Shown here: one piece after another, positions 38,265-47,431 of the stretch
Numbering within the stretch: the stretch's first letter is position 1
Layout: each line of letters begins with the position of its first letter
Assembly (NCBI RefSeq): GCF_028623165.1
Contig: NZ_CP117772.1
Coordinates: forward strand, 806,001 to 870,000
DNA: 64,000 nt
From: Nostoc sp. UHCC 0926
GTDB taxonomy: Bacteria > Cyanobacteriota > Cyanobacteriia > Cyanobacteriales > Nostocaceae
Reading direction: 5' to 3'
Translations under genes and position numbers: made by a program
Notes under the pieces: generated by a model
Told to the model about the DNA's origin: nothing
What the model saw: only the letters and a program-made list of their open reading frames with translations
The model's database searches: none

Positions 38265-41200
38265 TTATGCCCACCTACTTAGATGCTTTTTTTCAGCTTT
38301 TCTACTTCGTATACTAAGCTTTTTCCGCAATGCCTCCATGTAAGTGTAAAACACTGGAGTCAGATAGAGAGTCAATATCTGAGAGAACAGTAATCCACCA
38401 ACGATCGCAATCCCCAAAGGCCGACGCGCTTCTGAACCTACTCCCGTCCCCAGAGCAATCGGGAGTGTCCCAATTAAAGCTGCCATCGTCGTCATCATAA
38501 TTGGGCGGAAGCGAGTCAGGCAAGCGGCATAGATGGCATCAAAGGAATTTTTCCCTTCCTTTCGCTGCGCTTCTATGGCAAAATCCACCAGCATAATACC
38601 ATTTTTCTTAACTATGCCCACTAGCAGAATGATGCCGATGAAAGAGTAAAGATTTAAATCAACATGGAAAATCAGCAGCGTCAGTAATGCGCCAAAACCC
38701 GCCGAAGGCAAACCGGAAAGAATTGTGATCGGGTGAATGAAATCCTCATAGAGGATACCGAGAATCAGATAGATTACTAAAATAGACACCAACAACAGTA
38801 CGCCTAAATCGTTGAAAGACTGTTGGAAGGTTTGGGCTGAACCCTGAAAGCTGGGGGTAATTGTTGAGGGTAGCACCTCACTGGCTGCTTGCTTAATAGC
38901 ATCTGTGGCCTGACTTAGAGACGTTCCTGGAAGAGTGTCAAAAGAGATAGTTGCAGAGGGAAGTTGAGCAACGTGAGTCACAGTCAGGGGGCCGACATTC
39001 TGGGTGATATTGGCGATCGCACTCAGGGGAACCAGTTTTCCAGTACTCGATTGCACATAGAGTAGCGATAGGGCACTAGGATCTCGCTGAAACTCCGGTT
39101 TCACTTCTAAGATTACATAAAATTGGTCATTTGGGCTATAGATAGTTGACACCTGGCTGGAACCATAAGCGGCGCTGAGGGTTTGTTCAACTTGTTGGGC
39201 GGTAATCCCAAGAGTTGCGGCTTTGTTGTGGTCAACTTGGACTTGGATTTGGGGAGTGCTGAGTTGTAAATCGCTGTCAACGTCCCGGAGTCCTGGGAGG
39301 GTTTTGACTTTATCTACAAGTTTAGGAACGTATTGGCGCAGCTCTTGCAAATTCAAGCTCTGCAATGTGAACTGATAAGTAGAATTAGTTTGTTGACCAC
39401 CAATGGGAATGGCTGGCGGAGAGCGGAGGAATGTTTTAATCCCAGTTGTCCGTCTCAACTTGGGGGTTAGCTCTTGAATGATTTGGTCAGCACTCAGTTG
39501 ACGTTGAGAACGTGGCTTCAGCCGAATCGTAATTCGCCCGGAGTTGACCGATGCGTTAGGGCCACTTGCACCCACAATTGAGTCAACTGCTTCAATGTTG
39601 GGGTCTTTACGAATGATATCAACAACTGTTTGCTGGTGACGCCGCATATCATCAAAAGAAATATCTTGCGCTCCCTTCGTGTTCGCCATCAGTTGTCCGG
39701 TGTCTTCTGTGGGAATAAATCCTTTGGGAACGATGATGAACAGATAGACGGTCATTACCAGCAGAATGCCAGAACCAATGAGTGTCATCAGGCGGTATTT
39801 TAAGACAGGCTTGAGCGTCCAATCATATCCCCGCAGTAGTAAATCAAATCCCCCTTCTAAGACTCGATACAGCAGATTTGGTCTTTGCTGATGGGATGAA
39901 GTTAAGAACCGACTGCACAACATTGGGGTGAGACTGAGGGAAACAAAACCCGAAACCAAAATTGCCACAGCGATCGTCACGGCAAATTCATGAAATAATT
40001 TACCGATTATTCCACTCATAAACATGATCGGGATGAACACCGCCACTAGGGAGAGGGTCATTGACAAAATTGTGAAGCTGATTTCCTTTGATCCCTTCAA
40101 TGCCGCATCTAGGGGAGATTCGCCCATTTCTCGATAACGGACGATATTTTCCAACACGACGATCGCATCATCCACGACAAAGCCCACGGAGAGGGTCAAC
40201 GCCATTAGTGAGAGGTTGTCTAAGGAGAAGCCCGACAGATACATCACAGCGAAAGTCCCAATAATCGCTACAGGTAGCGCCAAACTGGGAATTAGCGTCG
40301 CAGTTATGTCACGCAAGAATAAGAAAATTACCAAGACAACTAGACAAACCGAGAGAACCAAAGTAAACTTTACATCGTTGACAGAGGCTCGGATTGTTTG
40401 GGAGCGATCGTACATAATTCCCATCTCAATCGATTTGGGAACTTGTTCGCGGAGTGTAGGTAAAAGTTTCTGGATGGCATCAACGATATTTACAGTGTTG
40501 GCTCCAGGCTGCGGCTGCACGGCAAGAACAACGGAATGGCGGTTTGTTACCTTGCGATCGCTATACAAATTTGAGACTTTGACGTTTTGTTCACTGTCAA
40601 TCACCTGCCCCAAATCCTGAAGCCGCACGGGCGCACCATTCTTATAAGTTACAATCAACTGGCGATAGCCGGCAGCATCGGTGAGTTGACCGTTCGCCTG
40701 AATCGTATAACTTTTGTAAGGGCCAGAGAGACTACCAGTTGGTAAGTTGACATTTCCCTGTTGAATTGCAGTTTTCACCTGAGTTAGACCAATTCCCCGC
40801 GATGCCAACTCTCGCGGGTCAAGTTGGACGCGGACTGCATATTGCTGTTGACCAAAAACCTGTACCTGAGCAACACCATTGATCATCGAGATTGGCTGAC
40901 CAACTGTTACCTCTGCGTATTCATCTACTGTCGAGATTGGCTGTGTCTCAGAATACATATAGAGGAAGAGAACTGGTGAGACAGAAGGGTTAACTTTGCG
41001 GTATGTGGGTGGGTGAGGCATTCCGGCGGGCAGTTGTCCGGCTGCTGCTGAGATGGCTGCCTGCACATCTTTTGCAGCATCCTCTACTCTGCGGCTAAAG
41101 TCAAATTGTAGGGAAATGTTGGTGCTGCCAGTTGAACTGGTGGAATTGAATGAATTGAGTCCGGCAATTTCGGTAAACTGTCTTTCTAGGGGTGCGGCGA

Positions 41201-41387
41201 CCGAAGATGACATTGTTTCGGGCGTGGCACCAGGGAGACTAGCGGAGACAGAAATAAAAGGATATTCAACGTTAGGCAGCGCACTGATGGGTAACAGGAA
41301 ATAACTCATCAAACCGAAGATGAGGATACCCATCATTACCAAGGTGGTCATGACTGGACGACGAATGAAGAGTTCTGAAAGGTTCAT
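38265..41387 (-). CDS. RND-family efflux pump (AcrB/MdtB-C type), second pump of the locus
   Basis: A 1040-residue inner-membrane RND transporter of the hydrophobe/amphiphile efflux branch, running proton-driven export as a trimer with an adaptor and an outer-membrane channel. Full family length. Motifs include the N-terminal FIRRPVMTTLVMMGILIFG, GFVVDDAIVVLENIVRYREMG with the paired Asp used in proton relay, LTPMLCSRFL, and GIVKKNGIMLVDFAIEAQRK near the C-terminus. It resembles the pump at 42409-45531 closely over its whole length, which indicates paralogues, perhaps a heteromeric MdtB/MdtC-like pair. A toxin-antitoxin-like gene pair separates the two. It has no adaptor of its own and probably uses the one at 45528-47093. 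Confidence 0.95.
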   Translation of the reverse strand: MNLSELFIRRPVMTTLVMMGILIFGLMSYFLLPISALPNVEYPFISVSASLPGATPETMSSSVAAPLERQFTEIAGLNSFNSTSSTGSTNISLQFDFSRRVEDAAKDVQAAISAAAGQLPAGMPHPPTYRKVNPSVSPVLFLYMYSETQPISTVDEYAEVTVGQPISMINGVAQVQVFGQQQYAVRVQLDPRELASRGIGLTQVKTAIQQGNVNLPTGSLSGPYKSYTIQANGQLTDAAGYRQLIVTYKNGAPVRLQDLGQVIDSEQNVKVSNLYSDRKVTNRHSVVLAVQPQPGANTVNIVDAIQKLLPTLREQVPKSIEMGIMYDRSQTIRASVNDVKFTLVLSVCLVVLVIFLFLRDITATLIPSLALPVAIIGTFAVMYLSGFSLDNLSLMALTLSVGFVVDDAIVVLENIVRYREMGESPLDAALKGSKEISFTILSMTLSLVAVFIPIMFMSGIIGKLFHEFAVTIAVAILVSGFVSLSLTPMLCSRFLTSSHQQRPNLLYRVLEGGFDLLLRGYDWTLKPVLKYRLMTLIGSGILLVMTVYLFIIVPKGFIPTEDTGQLMANTKGAQDISFDDMRRHQQTVVDIIRKDPNIEAVDSIVGASGPNASVNSGRITIRLKPRSQRQLSADQIIQELTPKLRRTTGIKTFLRSPPAIPIGGQQTNSTYQFTLQSLNLQELRQYVPKLVDKVKTLPGLRDVDSDLQLSTPQIQVQVDHNKAATLGITAQQVEQTLSAAYGSSQVSTIYSPNDQFYVILEVKPEFQRDPSALSLLYVQSSTGKLVPLSAIANITQNVGPLTVTHVAQLPSATISFDTLPGTSLSQATDAIKQAASEVLPSTITPSFQGSAQTFQQSFNDLGVLLLVSILVIYLILGILYEDFIHPITILSGLPSAGFGALLTLLIFHVDLNLYSFIGIILLVGIVKKNGIMLVDFAIEAQRKEGKNSFDAIYAACLTRFRPIMMTTMAALIGTLPIALGTGVGSEARRPLGIAIVGGLLFSQILTLYLTPVFYTYMEALRKKLSIRSRKAEKKHLSRWA

Positions 41388-41462
41388 GAGTTGTGTTCTC
41401 CCAGAAATGTGATCGGTATGTGCAATGAAATCGCTCAGTCTGTATTGTTTTGGGTTTATATT

Positions 41463-41819
41463 TCATAAGGGCAAATATAGGACAATCCCTTTCCACTCTG
41501 ACTGATCGCTGTAATTAACCAGCAGCAGCAATTCGTCAATTGCCTGTCTAATCGGCATCCGGTCATTCACTACGAACAAACCCAACATTTGCTCTCCCTT
41601 TAACAATCGCTCGTAAGCGAAATCTGGCATTGTTGCACGGTCATGAGTAAGGACAATGCGCTCGTTCGCTGCTGCCCAATTTAAGATTGCTGGGTCATCT
41701 ACTTCCTGCAAACCAACATCCTGAACCCGCAGTAAGTCAAGATTCGGTTGACGCAGAAATAGTCCTCGCACAATATCGCCATTGAAATTCTCATCGCTCA
41801 ATAACTTCAGCATTGACAT
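41463..41819 (-). CDS. DUF5615 PIN-like toxin-type protein
   Basis: A 118-residue protein with the pattern of DUF5615 PIN-like proteins: N-terminal KLLSDENFNGDIVRGL (acidic Asp-Glu-Asn), QDVGLQEVDDPAILNWAAANERIVLTHD with Asp, and ATMPDFAYERL. The acidic residues suit a metal-dependent RNase-like active site. It lies 9 bases after a DUF433 gene on the same strand, the usual antitoxin partner arrangement. The start may be 6 bases downstream (MLKLLSDENF). Whether this copy is toxic is unknown. Confidence 0.8.
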   Translation of the reverse strand: MSMLKLLSDENFNGDIVRGLFLRQPNLDLLRVQDVGLQEVDDPAILNWAAANERIVLTHDRATMPDFAYERLLKGEQMLGLFVVNDRMPIRQAIDELLLLVNYSDQSEWKGIVLYLPL

Positions 41820-41828
41820 TTTTTAAGA

Positions 41829-42152
41829 TTATTGCTGGGCTAATAAGCGAGAACGAATTAGGCTCAAATCAGGTTGAACACCTGACAGACGTTGATGAAC
41901 AGATTCAGCTAACTGTTCACGTTGATCGAGGTATACTTCCACAGCATCTCGATGTCGAAGGTAGTAGCCAATAGTCAGGTATACATCAGATAATGACAAG
42001 GATGAATAACGCCCAACAATAGATTCAGGGGATGCACCATCTTGAAAGCTACGAATCACCATTTCTAGCAAAACCCTTGTATTACCTACTCGAATTGCAC
42101 CTGTTGCATCTTCAGTTAGGGGAGGAATTTCTTGTTCTAGTGCTAAAGTCAT
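41829..42152 (-). CDS. DUF433 antitoxin-type protein
   Basis: A 107-residue DUF433 protein. The family pattern is visible in GAIRVGNTRVLLEMVIRSFQDGASPESIVGRYSSLSLSDVYLTIGYYL, a small winged-helix-like DNA-binding region. A C-terminal tail (DLSLIRSRLLAQQ) probably binds the partner protein. It is encoded directly before the DUF5615 gene, so it is the likely antitoxin and possible autoregulator. The pair lies between two RND pump genes on the same strand. Confidence 0.82.
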   Translation of the reverse strand: MTLALEQEIPPLTEDATGAIRVGNTRVLLEMVIRSFQDGASPESIVGRYSSLSLSDVYLTIGYYLRHRDAVEVYLDQREQLAESVHQRLSGVQPDLSLIRSRLLAQQ

Positions 42153-42408
42153 AGTGGTAATTTTTCCAAAAACGCTAGGATCTAGATTTTAGTGTGGTAC
42201 TACTTGGTAATTGGTAATTTGTAATTAAGAAAATCAGATTTAATCTGGGTTTACAAATGCTTCAGAACTTACGCATAAATTGCTAAAAAGCTTAATTTAT
42301 GAACCGCCAAGATGCCAAGAGCGCCAAGAATTCGTAGAGTGTAACCTTCCTTTGAAAAATTGATGTTAAATCGAGCATAGGTGAAAGACTGATATTGCTT
42401 GTTGAAAA

Positions 42409-45400
42409 TCACGATCGCCCGCCTGTAAATGAGAAGACTCGACGGAACTTAACTTGACTGAGCTTCTTCCGCCATGATTCCATGTAGATGTAGAATACGG
42501 GAGTTAAATACAGGGTCAATATCTGCGAAAACACCAGTCCGCCCACAACTGCAATACCTAGAGGACGGCGGGATTCTGAGCCAGCCCCAAATCCGATCGC
42601 TATCGGTAAGGTTCCCATTAGCGCTGCCATTGTCGTCATCATAATTGGGCGGAAACGCACTAAGCAGGCTTGATAAATCGCCTCAGATGGCTTTTTCAAT
42701 TCATTTCGCTGGGCTTCAATGGCAAAGTCCACCATCATAATTCCGTTTTTCTTGACGATGCCCACTAAGAGAATTATGCCGATGAAGGAGTAAACATTCA
42801 GTTCGACATGGAATATTATCAGCGTTAACAATGCACCAAAACCTGCTGAAGGCAAACCGGAAAGAATCGTAATCGGGTGAATGAAATCCTCATAGAGTAC
42901 ACCAAGGATCAGATAAATTACTAGGACAGCGATCGCTAACAGTAAACCCAAACTCGGCAGTGAACTTTGAAATACCTGGCTTGCACCCTTAAAGTTGGTG
43001 CTAATGCTAGCAGGAATCACCTGATCAATCAGTTTTTCAATCTCTTGGTTGGCATTTCCCAAGGACACACCAGGGGCGAGGTTAAAGGAAATGGTAGCGG
43101 CGTTCATTCGACCGTTATGATTGACCATTAACGGGCTGACCCCTTGAGATAGTTTGGCAAATGTCTTCAGAGGAACTGCCACTCCGGTGCTGGAGTTAAT
43201 GTACAATGTCAACAAAGCATTGATATCCTCCTGATACTGGGGCGCTAATTCCAGAATCACCTGATATTCATTGGTCGCTGCATAGATGGTTGACACTTGG
43301 TAGGAACCGTAGGCATTTCTCAGGGTATTTTCGATTTGCTCGGCGGTGATCCCATAAGTTGAGGCTTTATCGCGGTCAATGTCAATTTGAATTTGGGAAG
43401 CAGACTGTAAATCGCTGTTGACATCCTGGAGTTCTGTCAAGTTTTTCATCTTGACAACAAGTTGAGGAACATACTCCTGCAAGGGTTTGACATCAGAACT
43501 TTGGAGTGCTAATTGATAAAGTCCTGTACTTTGTTGAGCGCCAATGGGAATCGCTGGGGGATTTTGTAAGAATACTTGGATGCCTGGAACAGTGGCGAGT
43601 TTGGTTCGCAAATTTTGAACGATTTCGTCTGCCCCAAGTTGGCGCTCTGATCGCGGTTTTAACCGAATAAACAAACTCCCGGAATTGGCTGCAACTGCTG
43701 CTCCACTGCCACTAGCACTGGCTCCCGCCCCGATATTGGAGTTGACTGCATCTACATTCGGGTCTTGACGGATCAGGTTAGCAACTGTCTGCTGATGCTG
43801 GACAAGATTATCGAAAGATGCATCCTGCGCTGCTTGGGTAATGCCTGTAATTTGTCCGGTATCTTGGCTAGGAATAAAGCCTTTGGGTACTATCACCAAC
43901 AGCCCAACTGTCACCGCGAATAGAAAGACAGATAAAATCATCGTGGTGCGGTGATATTTTAAGACTTTTTTCAGACTCCAATCGTACAGACCCAGCAAGC
44001 GATCGAACACATATTCGGAAGCTTGATATAACCGACTTTGATTAGCATGGTCTACAGGACGTAGAAAACGGCTGCACAACATCGGAGTCAGACTCAAAGA
44101 CACGAAACCAGATACGAGAATTGCAACTGCGATCGTCACAGCAAATTCATGAAATAATCGTCCCAGTACTTCACTCATGAACAACATGGGGATGAAGACT
44201 GCAACCAAAGAAAGCGTCATCGACAGAATTGTGAAACCAATTTCTCTTGACCCATTCAACGCCGCTTCTAACGGTCGTTCTCCCATTTCCATGTGACGGA
44301 CGATATTTTCTAGCATGACGATCGCATCATCCACTACGAAGCCCACAGAAAGGGTTAACGCCATCAGCGACAGGTTATCTAATGAGTAGTGCAGCAAATA
44401 CATCACCGCAAAAGTACCAATCAGCGAAACGGGTAATGCCAAACTGGGAATCACCGTCGCCGAAAGGTTCCGCAAAAAGAGGAAAATCACTAAGATAACT
44501 AACCCAATGGTCAAAATCAACGTAAATCTGACATCATCCACTGAGTCTCTAATCGACTGAGACGCATCATAGAGAATCCCGATTTCCACGGATGCCGGAA
44601 TCTGGCTTCGCAAATTTGGGAGCAATTTCTTAATCGTGTCTACGACTTGCACCGTATTGGTTCCGGGCTGTCTTTGAATGGTGAGAATAATCGCGCGGGT
44701 ATTGTTGTACCAGCTTGCTAACTTGTCATTTTCTACACTGTCAACAATCCTACCTAGTTGATTGAGATAGATGGGCATTCCATCTTTGTAAGACACAATC
44801 AGCTGACGATAAGCAGCCGCATCCTGGAGTTGCCCGTTGGTTTGGACTGTAAAATTCTTGTGATTTCCCGAAAGACTGCCGGTGGGTAAATCAACGTTAC
44901 CCTGTTGAATCGCCGTTGCTACCTGATCTAACCCAATTTGCCGCGTTGCCAATTGCTGCGGATCGAGTTGAATTCGAGCTGCATACTTTTGGGAACCATA
45001 GACGGCTACTTGTGCCACCCCATTGATTGTAGATAGCTTTTGCGCCAAATAAGTCTCGGCATAATTGTCTACCTGAGAAAGGGGCAGAGTCGGAGAGTCC
45101 AGATAAAGGTAAAGAATCGGTTGATCGGCGGGGTTAACCTTGCTGTAGGTGGGAGGATTGGGTAAATCCGTCGCAATTTGCCCTGATGCTGCCGATATCG
45201 CTGCTTCCACATCCTGCGCCGCATCATCAATATTCCGACTCAGGTTAAATTGCAGAGTAATTTGAGTCTGTCCCAGAGTGCTAGTTGAGTTGAGCGAATC
45301 GAGTCCGGCAATGCTGGAAAATTGTTTCTCTAGGGGACGGGCAACCGATGCTGCCATCGTTTCGGGGCTGGCTCCCGGTCGAGCGGCACTTACCTGAATT

Positions 45401-45531
45401 GTGGGATAATCCACACTTGGTAAATCACTGATTGGCAGCAAGCGATAACTCATGAAACCGAAAATTAAAATCGCCGCCATCACCAGAGTCGTCATGATCG
45501 GACGGCGGATAAATGGTTCTGAGAGGTTCAT
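42409..45531 (-). CDS. RND-family efflux pump (AcrB/MdtB-C type), first pump of the locus
   Basis: A 1040-residue RND transporter with N-terminal FIRRPIMTTLVMAAILIFG, GFVVDDAIVMLENIVRHMEMG with the proton-relay Asp pair, LTPMLCSRFLRP and GIVKKNGIMMVDFAIEAQRN. It exports amphiphilic compounds from the inner membrane with the adaptor encoded just upstream. Its start overlaps the adaptor's stop by 4 bases (ATGA), so the two are translationally coupled. It is closely similar in length and sequence to the pump at 38265-41387. The substrate cannot be read from the sequence. The C-terminus ends shortly after KLSQVKFRRVFSF. Confidence 0.95.
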   Translation of the reverse strand: MNLSEPFIRRPIMTTLVMAAILIFGFMSYRLLPISDLPSVDYPTIQVSAARPGASPETMAASVARPLEKQFSSIAGLDSLNSTSTLGQTQITLQFNLSRNIDDAAQDVEAAISAASGQIATDLPNPPTYSKVNPADQPILYLYLDSPTLPLSQVDNYAETYLAQKLSTINGVAQVAVYGSQKYAARIQLDPQQLATRQIGLDQVATAIQQGNVDLPTGSLSGNHKNFTVQTNGQLQDAAAYRQLIVSYKDGMPIYLNQLGRIVDSVENDKLASWYNNTRAIILTIQRQPGTNTVQVVDTIKKLLPNLRSQIPASVEIGILYDASQSIRDSVDDVRFTLILTIGLVILVIFLFLRNLSATVIPSLALPVSLIGTFAVMYLLHYSLDNLSLMALTLSVGFVVDDAIVMLENIVRHMEMGERPLEAALNGSREIGFTILSMTLSLVAVFIPMLFMSEVLGRLFHEFAVTIAVAILVSGFVSLSLTPMLCSRFLRPVDHANQSRLYQASEYVFDRLLGLYDWSLKKVLKYHRTTMILSVFLFAVTVGLLVIVPKGFIPSQDTGQITGITQAAQDASFDNLVQHQQTVANLIRQDPNVDAVNSNIGAGASASGSGAAVAANSGSLFIRLKPRSERQLGADEIVQNLRTKLATVPGIQVFLQNPPAIPIGAQQSTGLYQLALQSSDVKPLQEYVPQLVVKMKNLTELQDVNSDLQSASQIQIDIDRDKASTYGITAEQIENTLRNAYGSYQVSTIYAATNEYQVILELAPQYQEDINALLTLYINSSTGVAVPLKTFAKLSQGVSPLMVNHNGRMNAATISFNLAPGVSLGNANQEIEKLIDQVIPASISTNFKGASQVFQSSLPSLGLLLAIAVLVIYLILGVLYEDFIHPITILSGLPSAGFGALLTLIIFHVELNVYSFIGIILLVGIVKKNGIMMVDFAIEAQRNELKKPSEAIYQACLVRFRPIMMTTMAALMGTLPIAIGFGAGSESRRPLGIAVVGGLVFSQILTLYLTPVFYIYMESWRKKLSQVKFRRVFSFTGGRS

Positions 45532-47093
45532 GAATCACCTCCGCCTGAGTTGGGGCGTTGTCCCCCCTGCTCCCTGCCCCCTGCCCCCCTTCCTCTTCTT
45601 GACTTCGAGGAATTTCCATCTGCATTTGAGTTATTGCCGGCTGTTTTGATGCGGATTTTGCTTCCTGAAACGAGATTCGCTTGACCATCGGTGACAATTT
45701 TATCGCCTGGTTGCGGCCCTTTCTCAACCACATCTAGTCCATTAATGCTGTTACTAACTGTAACCGGGACATTTTCTACCGTCATGTCAGGTTTAACTAC
45801 AAAGACAAACTGACCATCTGGGCCATTCTGCACGGCTTGGGAGGGAACAACTGTTGCATTCGGTTCTTCGGTTAGCGTTAGCGTTGCGTTGACAAATTGA
45901 CCGGGAAACAAATGTCCTTGAGTGTTGTCAAAGTCGCCAATCAGTTGAATTGTCCCCGTAGTGTTATCGACCGTATTATTGACAAATGCCAAAACACCTG
46001 GTATTGAATGAGCTTGATCATCGGGGAACGTCACATCTACCTTTAGCTTGCCATTCTCCATATACTTTTGGACTTGGGGCAGATTTGTTTCAGGAATAGA
46101 AAAAGCAACTTGAATCGGGCGAATTTGGGTCAGGGTAACAAGTGGAGTCGTGCTGTTGGCTTGCACCACATTGCCCAGAGTCACCAGAATATTGCCAGCG
46201 CGACCATCAATCGGCGCATAAATTTTGGCGTAAGATAATTGCACTTTGGTATTGTCTAATGCTCCCTGGTCGGAACGGACAACGGCTTGAGTATTAGCGA
46301 TCGCAGCTTGATCGCCCTGGACAACTGCTCCGGCATTAGTCAGCGCCACTCGATCGCTTTTCAAAACAGCCTCAGCATTAGCGATCGCTTCTCGATCTGC
46401 TTGTAGGGTTGCTGTAGCTGATTTGCTATTGGAAACATATTGCTGTGCTTGATCTAAACTGATAGCACCCTTCTTATATAACGCACCATAGCGATCGCTC
46501 TGTCCTTCGGCAAATTGTGCTTGGGCTTGATCCTTGGCTAAAGTCGCCTGGGCTTGTCGCACCAAGGCTTGGTCTTTGATTAAAGTCGCCCTAGCTTGGT
46601 CTACCTGACCCAAGTCTCTAGCTAATGTAGCTCTTGCTTGTTGTACCTGCGCTTGGTCTTTCACTACAATTCCTTGAGCTTGCTGGATTGCAGCAGTTTG
46701 CGATCGGTCATCCAGAGTAAACAAAAGTTGTCCCTTTTTTACGTCTTGACCTTTCTTGAAATAAACTCCAATGATCCGTCCACTAGCTTCGGGCGTAATT
46801 GATACTGTAGACCCCGATTGCACATTACCGATCGCCTGCAATTGTACCGGAACCGTTTTTTGTGTCACCATTGCCACAGTTACAGGCGTTACTTGCTGGC
46901 GATTCCGGCCAGATTTTTCAGTTTTGTCTGACTTGGCTGCACCCGCATGGATACCAAAAAAAACCAGCCCACCCAGCAACACCATGCCCAAAATTACTAA
47001 ACTAATCTTTTTTGGCGAGCGCTTTTTTGGCGATCGTGATAGCTCCGGTTTTATACTGTCCTCAGTCAAATCGTTAGAAATTTCATGGTTCAT
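45528..47093 (-). CDS. RND efflux periplasmic adaptor (HlyD/MdtA type)
   Basis: A 521-residue membrane fusion protein. One N-terminal transmembrane segment (SLVILGMVLLGGLVFFGIHAG) is followed by a lipoyl half-motif (GRIIGVYFKKGQDVKKGQLLFTLD). A very long hairpin built of repeated QVQQARATLARDQ-like units follows, then the second lipoyl half (APIDGRAGNILVTLGNVV) and beta-barrel domains. The hairpin's repeated heptads give a coiled coil of unusual regularity. The last 25 or so residues (GRGAGGREQGGQRPNSGG) are low complexity and come from a cccctgc-type repeat in the DNA. It is first in an operon with the RND pump, overlapping it by 4 bases. Confidence 0.93.
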   Translation of the reverse strand: MNHEISNDLTEDSIKPELSRSPKKRSPKKISLVILGMVLLGGLVFFGIHAGAAKSDKTEKSGRNRQQVTPVTVAMVTQKTVPVQLQAIGNVQSGSTVSITPEASGRIIGVYFKKGQDVKKGQLLFTLDDRSQTAAIQQAQGIVVKDQAQVQQARATLARDLGQVDQARATLIKDQALVRQAQATLAKDQAQAQFAEGQSDRYGALYKKGAISLDQAQQYVSNSKSATATLQADREAIANAEAVLKSDRVALTNAGAVVQGDQAAIANTQAVVRSDQGALDNTKVQLSYAKIYAPIDGRAGNILVTLGNVVQANSTTPLVTLTQIRPIQVAFSIPETNLPQVQKYMENGKLKVDVTFPDDQAHSIPGVLAFVNNTVDNTTGTIQLIGDFDNTQGHLFPGQFVNATLTLTEEPNATVVPSQAVQNGPDGQFVFVVKPDMTVENVPVTVSNSINGLDVVEKGPQPGDKIVTDGQANLVSGSKIRIKTAGNNSNADGNSSKSRRGRGAGGREQGGQRPNSGGGDS

Positions 47094-47431
47094 CAGAACC
47101 TCCAGTGGATTTTAGTTTATTAGAAACAGCCAAATCCTTGATCGCCTCAACTCTCTTGATACCAATTTCATTTTTCAGAATATCTATAATCTTTTATTAA
47201 ATCTTGTAATTGTGTATCTTTATTCTGGGCTAATTTGAATATTGAGGAAGATAGTTTGACGAGCCAAAAGCGAAATTTATCAGAGATTGAGATGTTTTGT
47301 TTGCATGCTTGTATTACCCAATTTAGGATCTTGGGACTGGTTCACAAATTTGAAGTCGTTGGGCTTTGCGGGTTGACATGATTGAAAGTGGCGATAGGAG
47401 ATATTGTTAAAAATATCCCTATACTTAATAC
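47094..47431. other. Gap between the adaptor and the S41 protease
   Basis: About 340 bases with no recognisable gene. As both flanking genes are on the - strand, it should hold the promoter of the efflux operon. I cannot place -10 or -35 boxes with confidence. Confidence 0.35.

Noticed and set aside
40216..40620. 134-codon + strand frame
   Set aside because: Antisense shadow of an RND pump gene with clear motifs.
38265..45531. Two RND pumps considered as one gene split by insertion
   Set aside because: Both are full length (1040 residues) with complete N- and C-terminal motifs, so they are paralogues.
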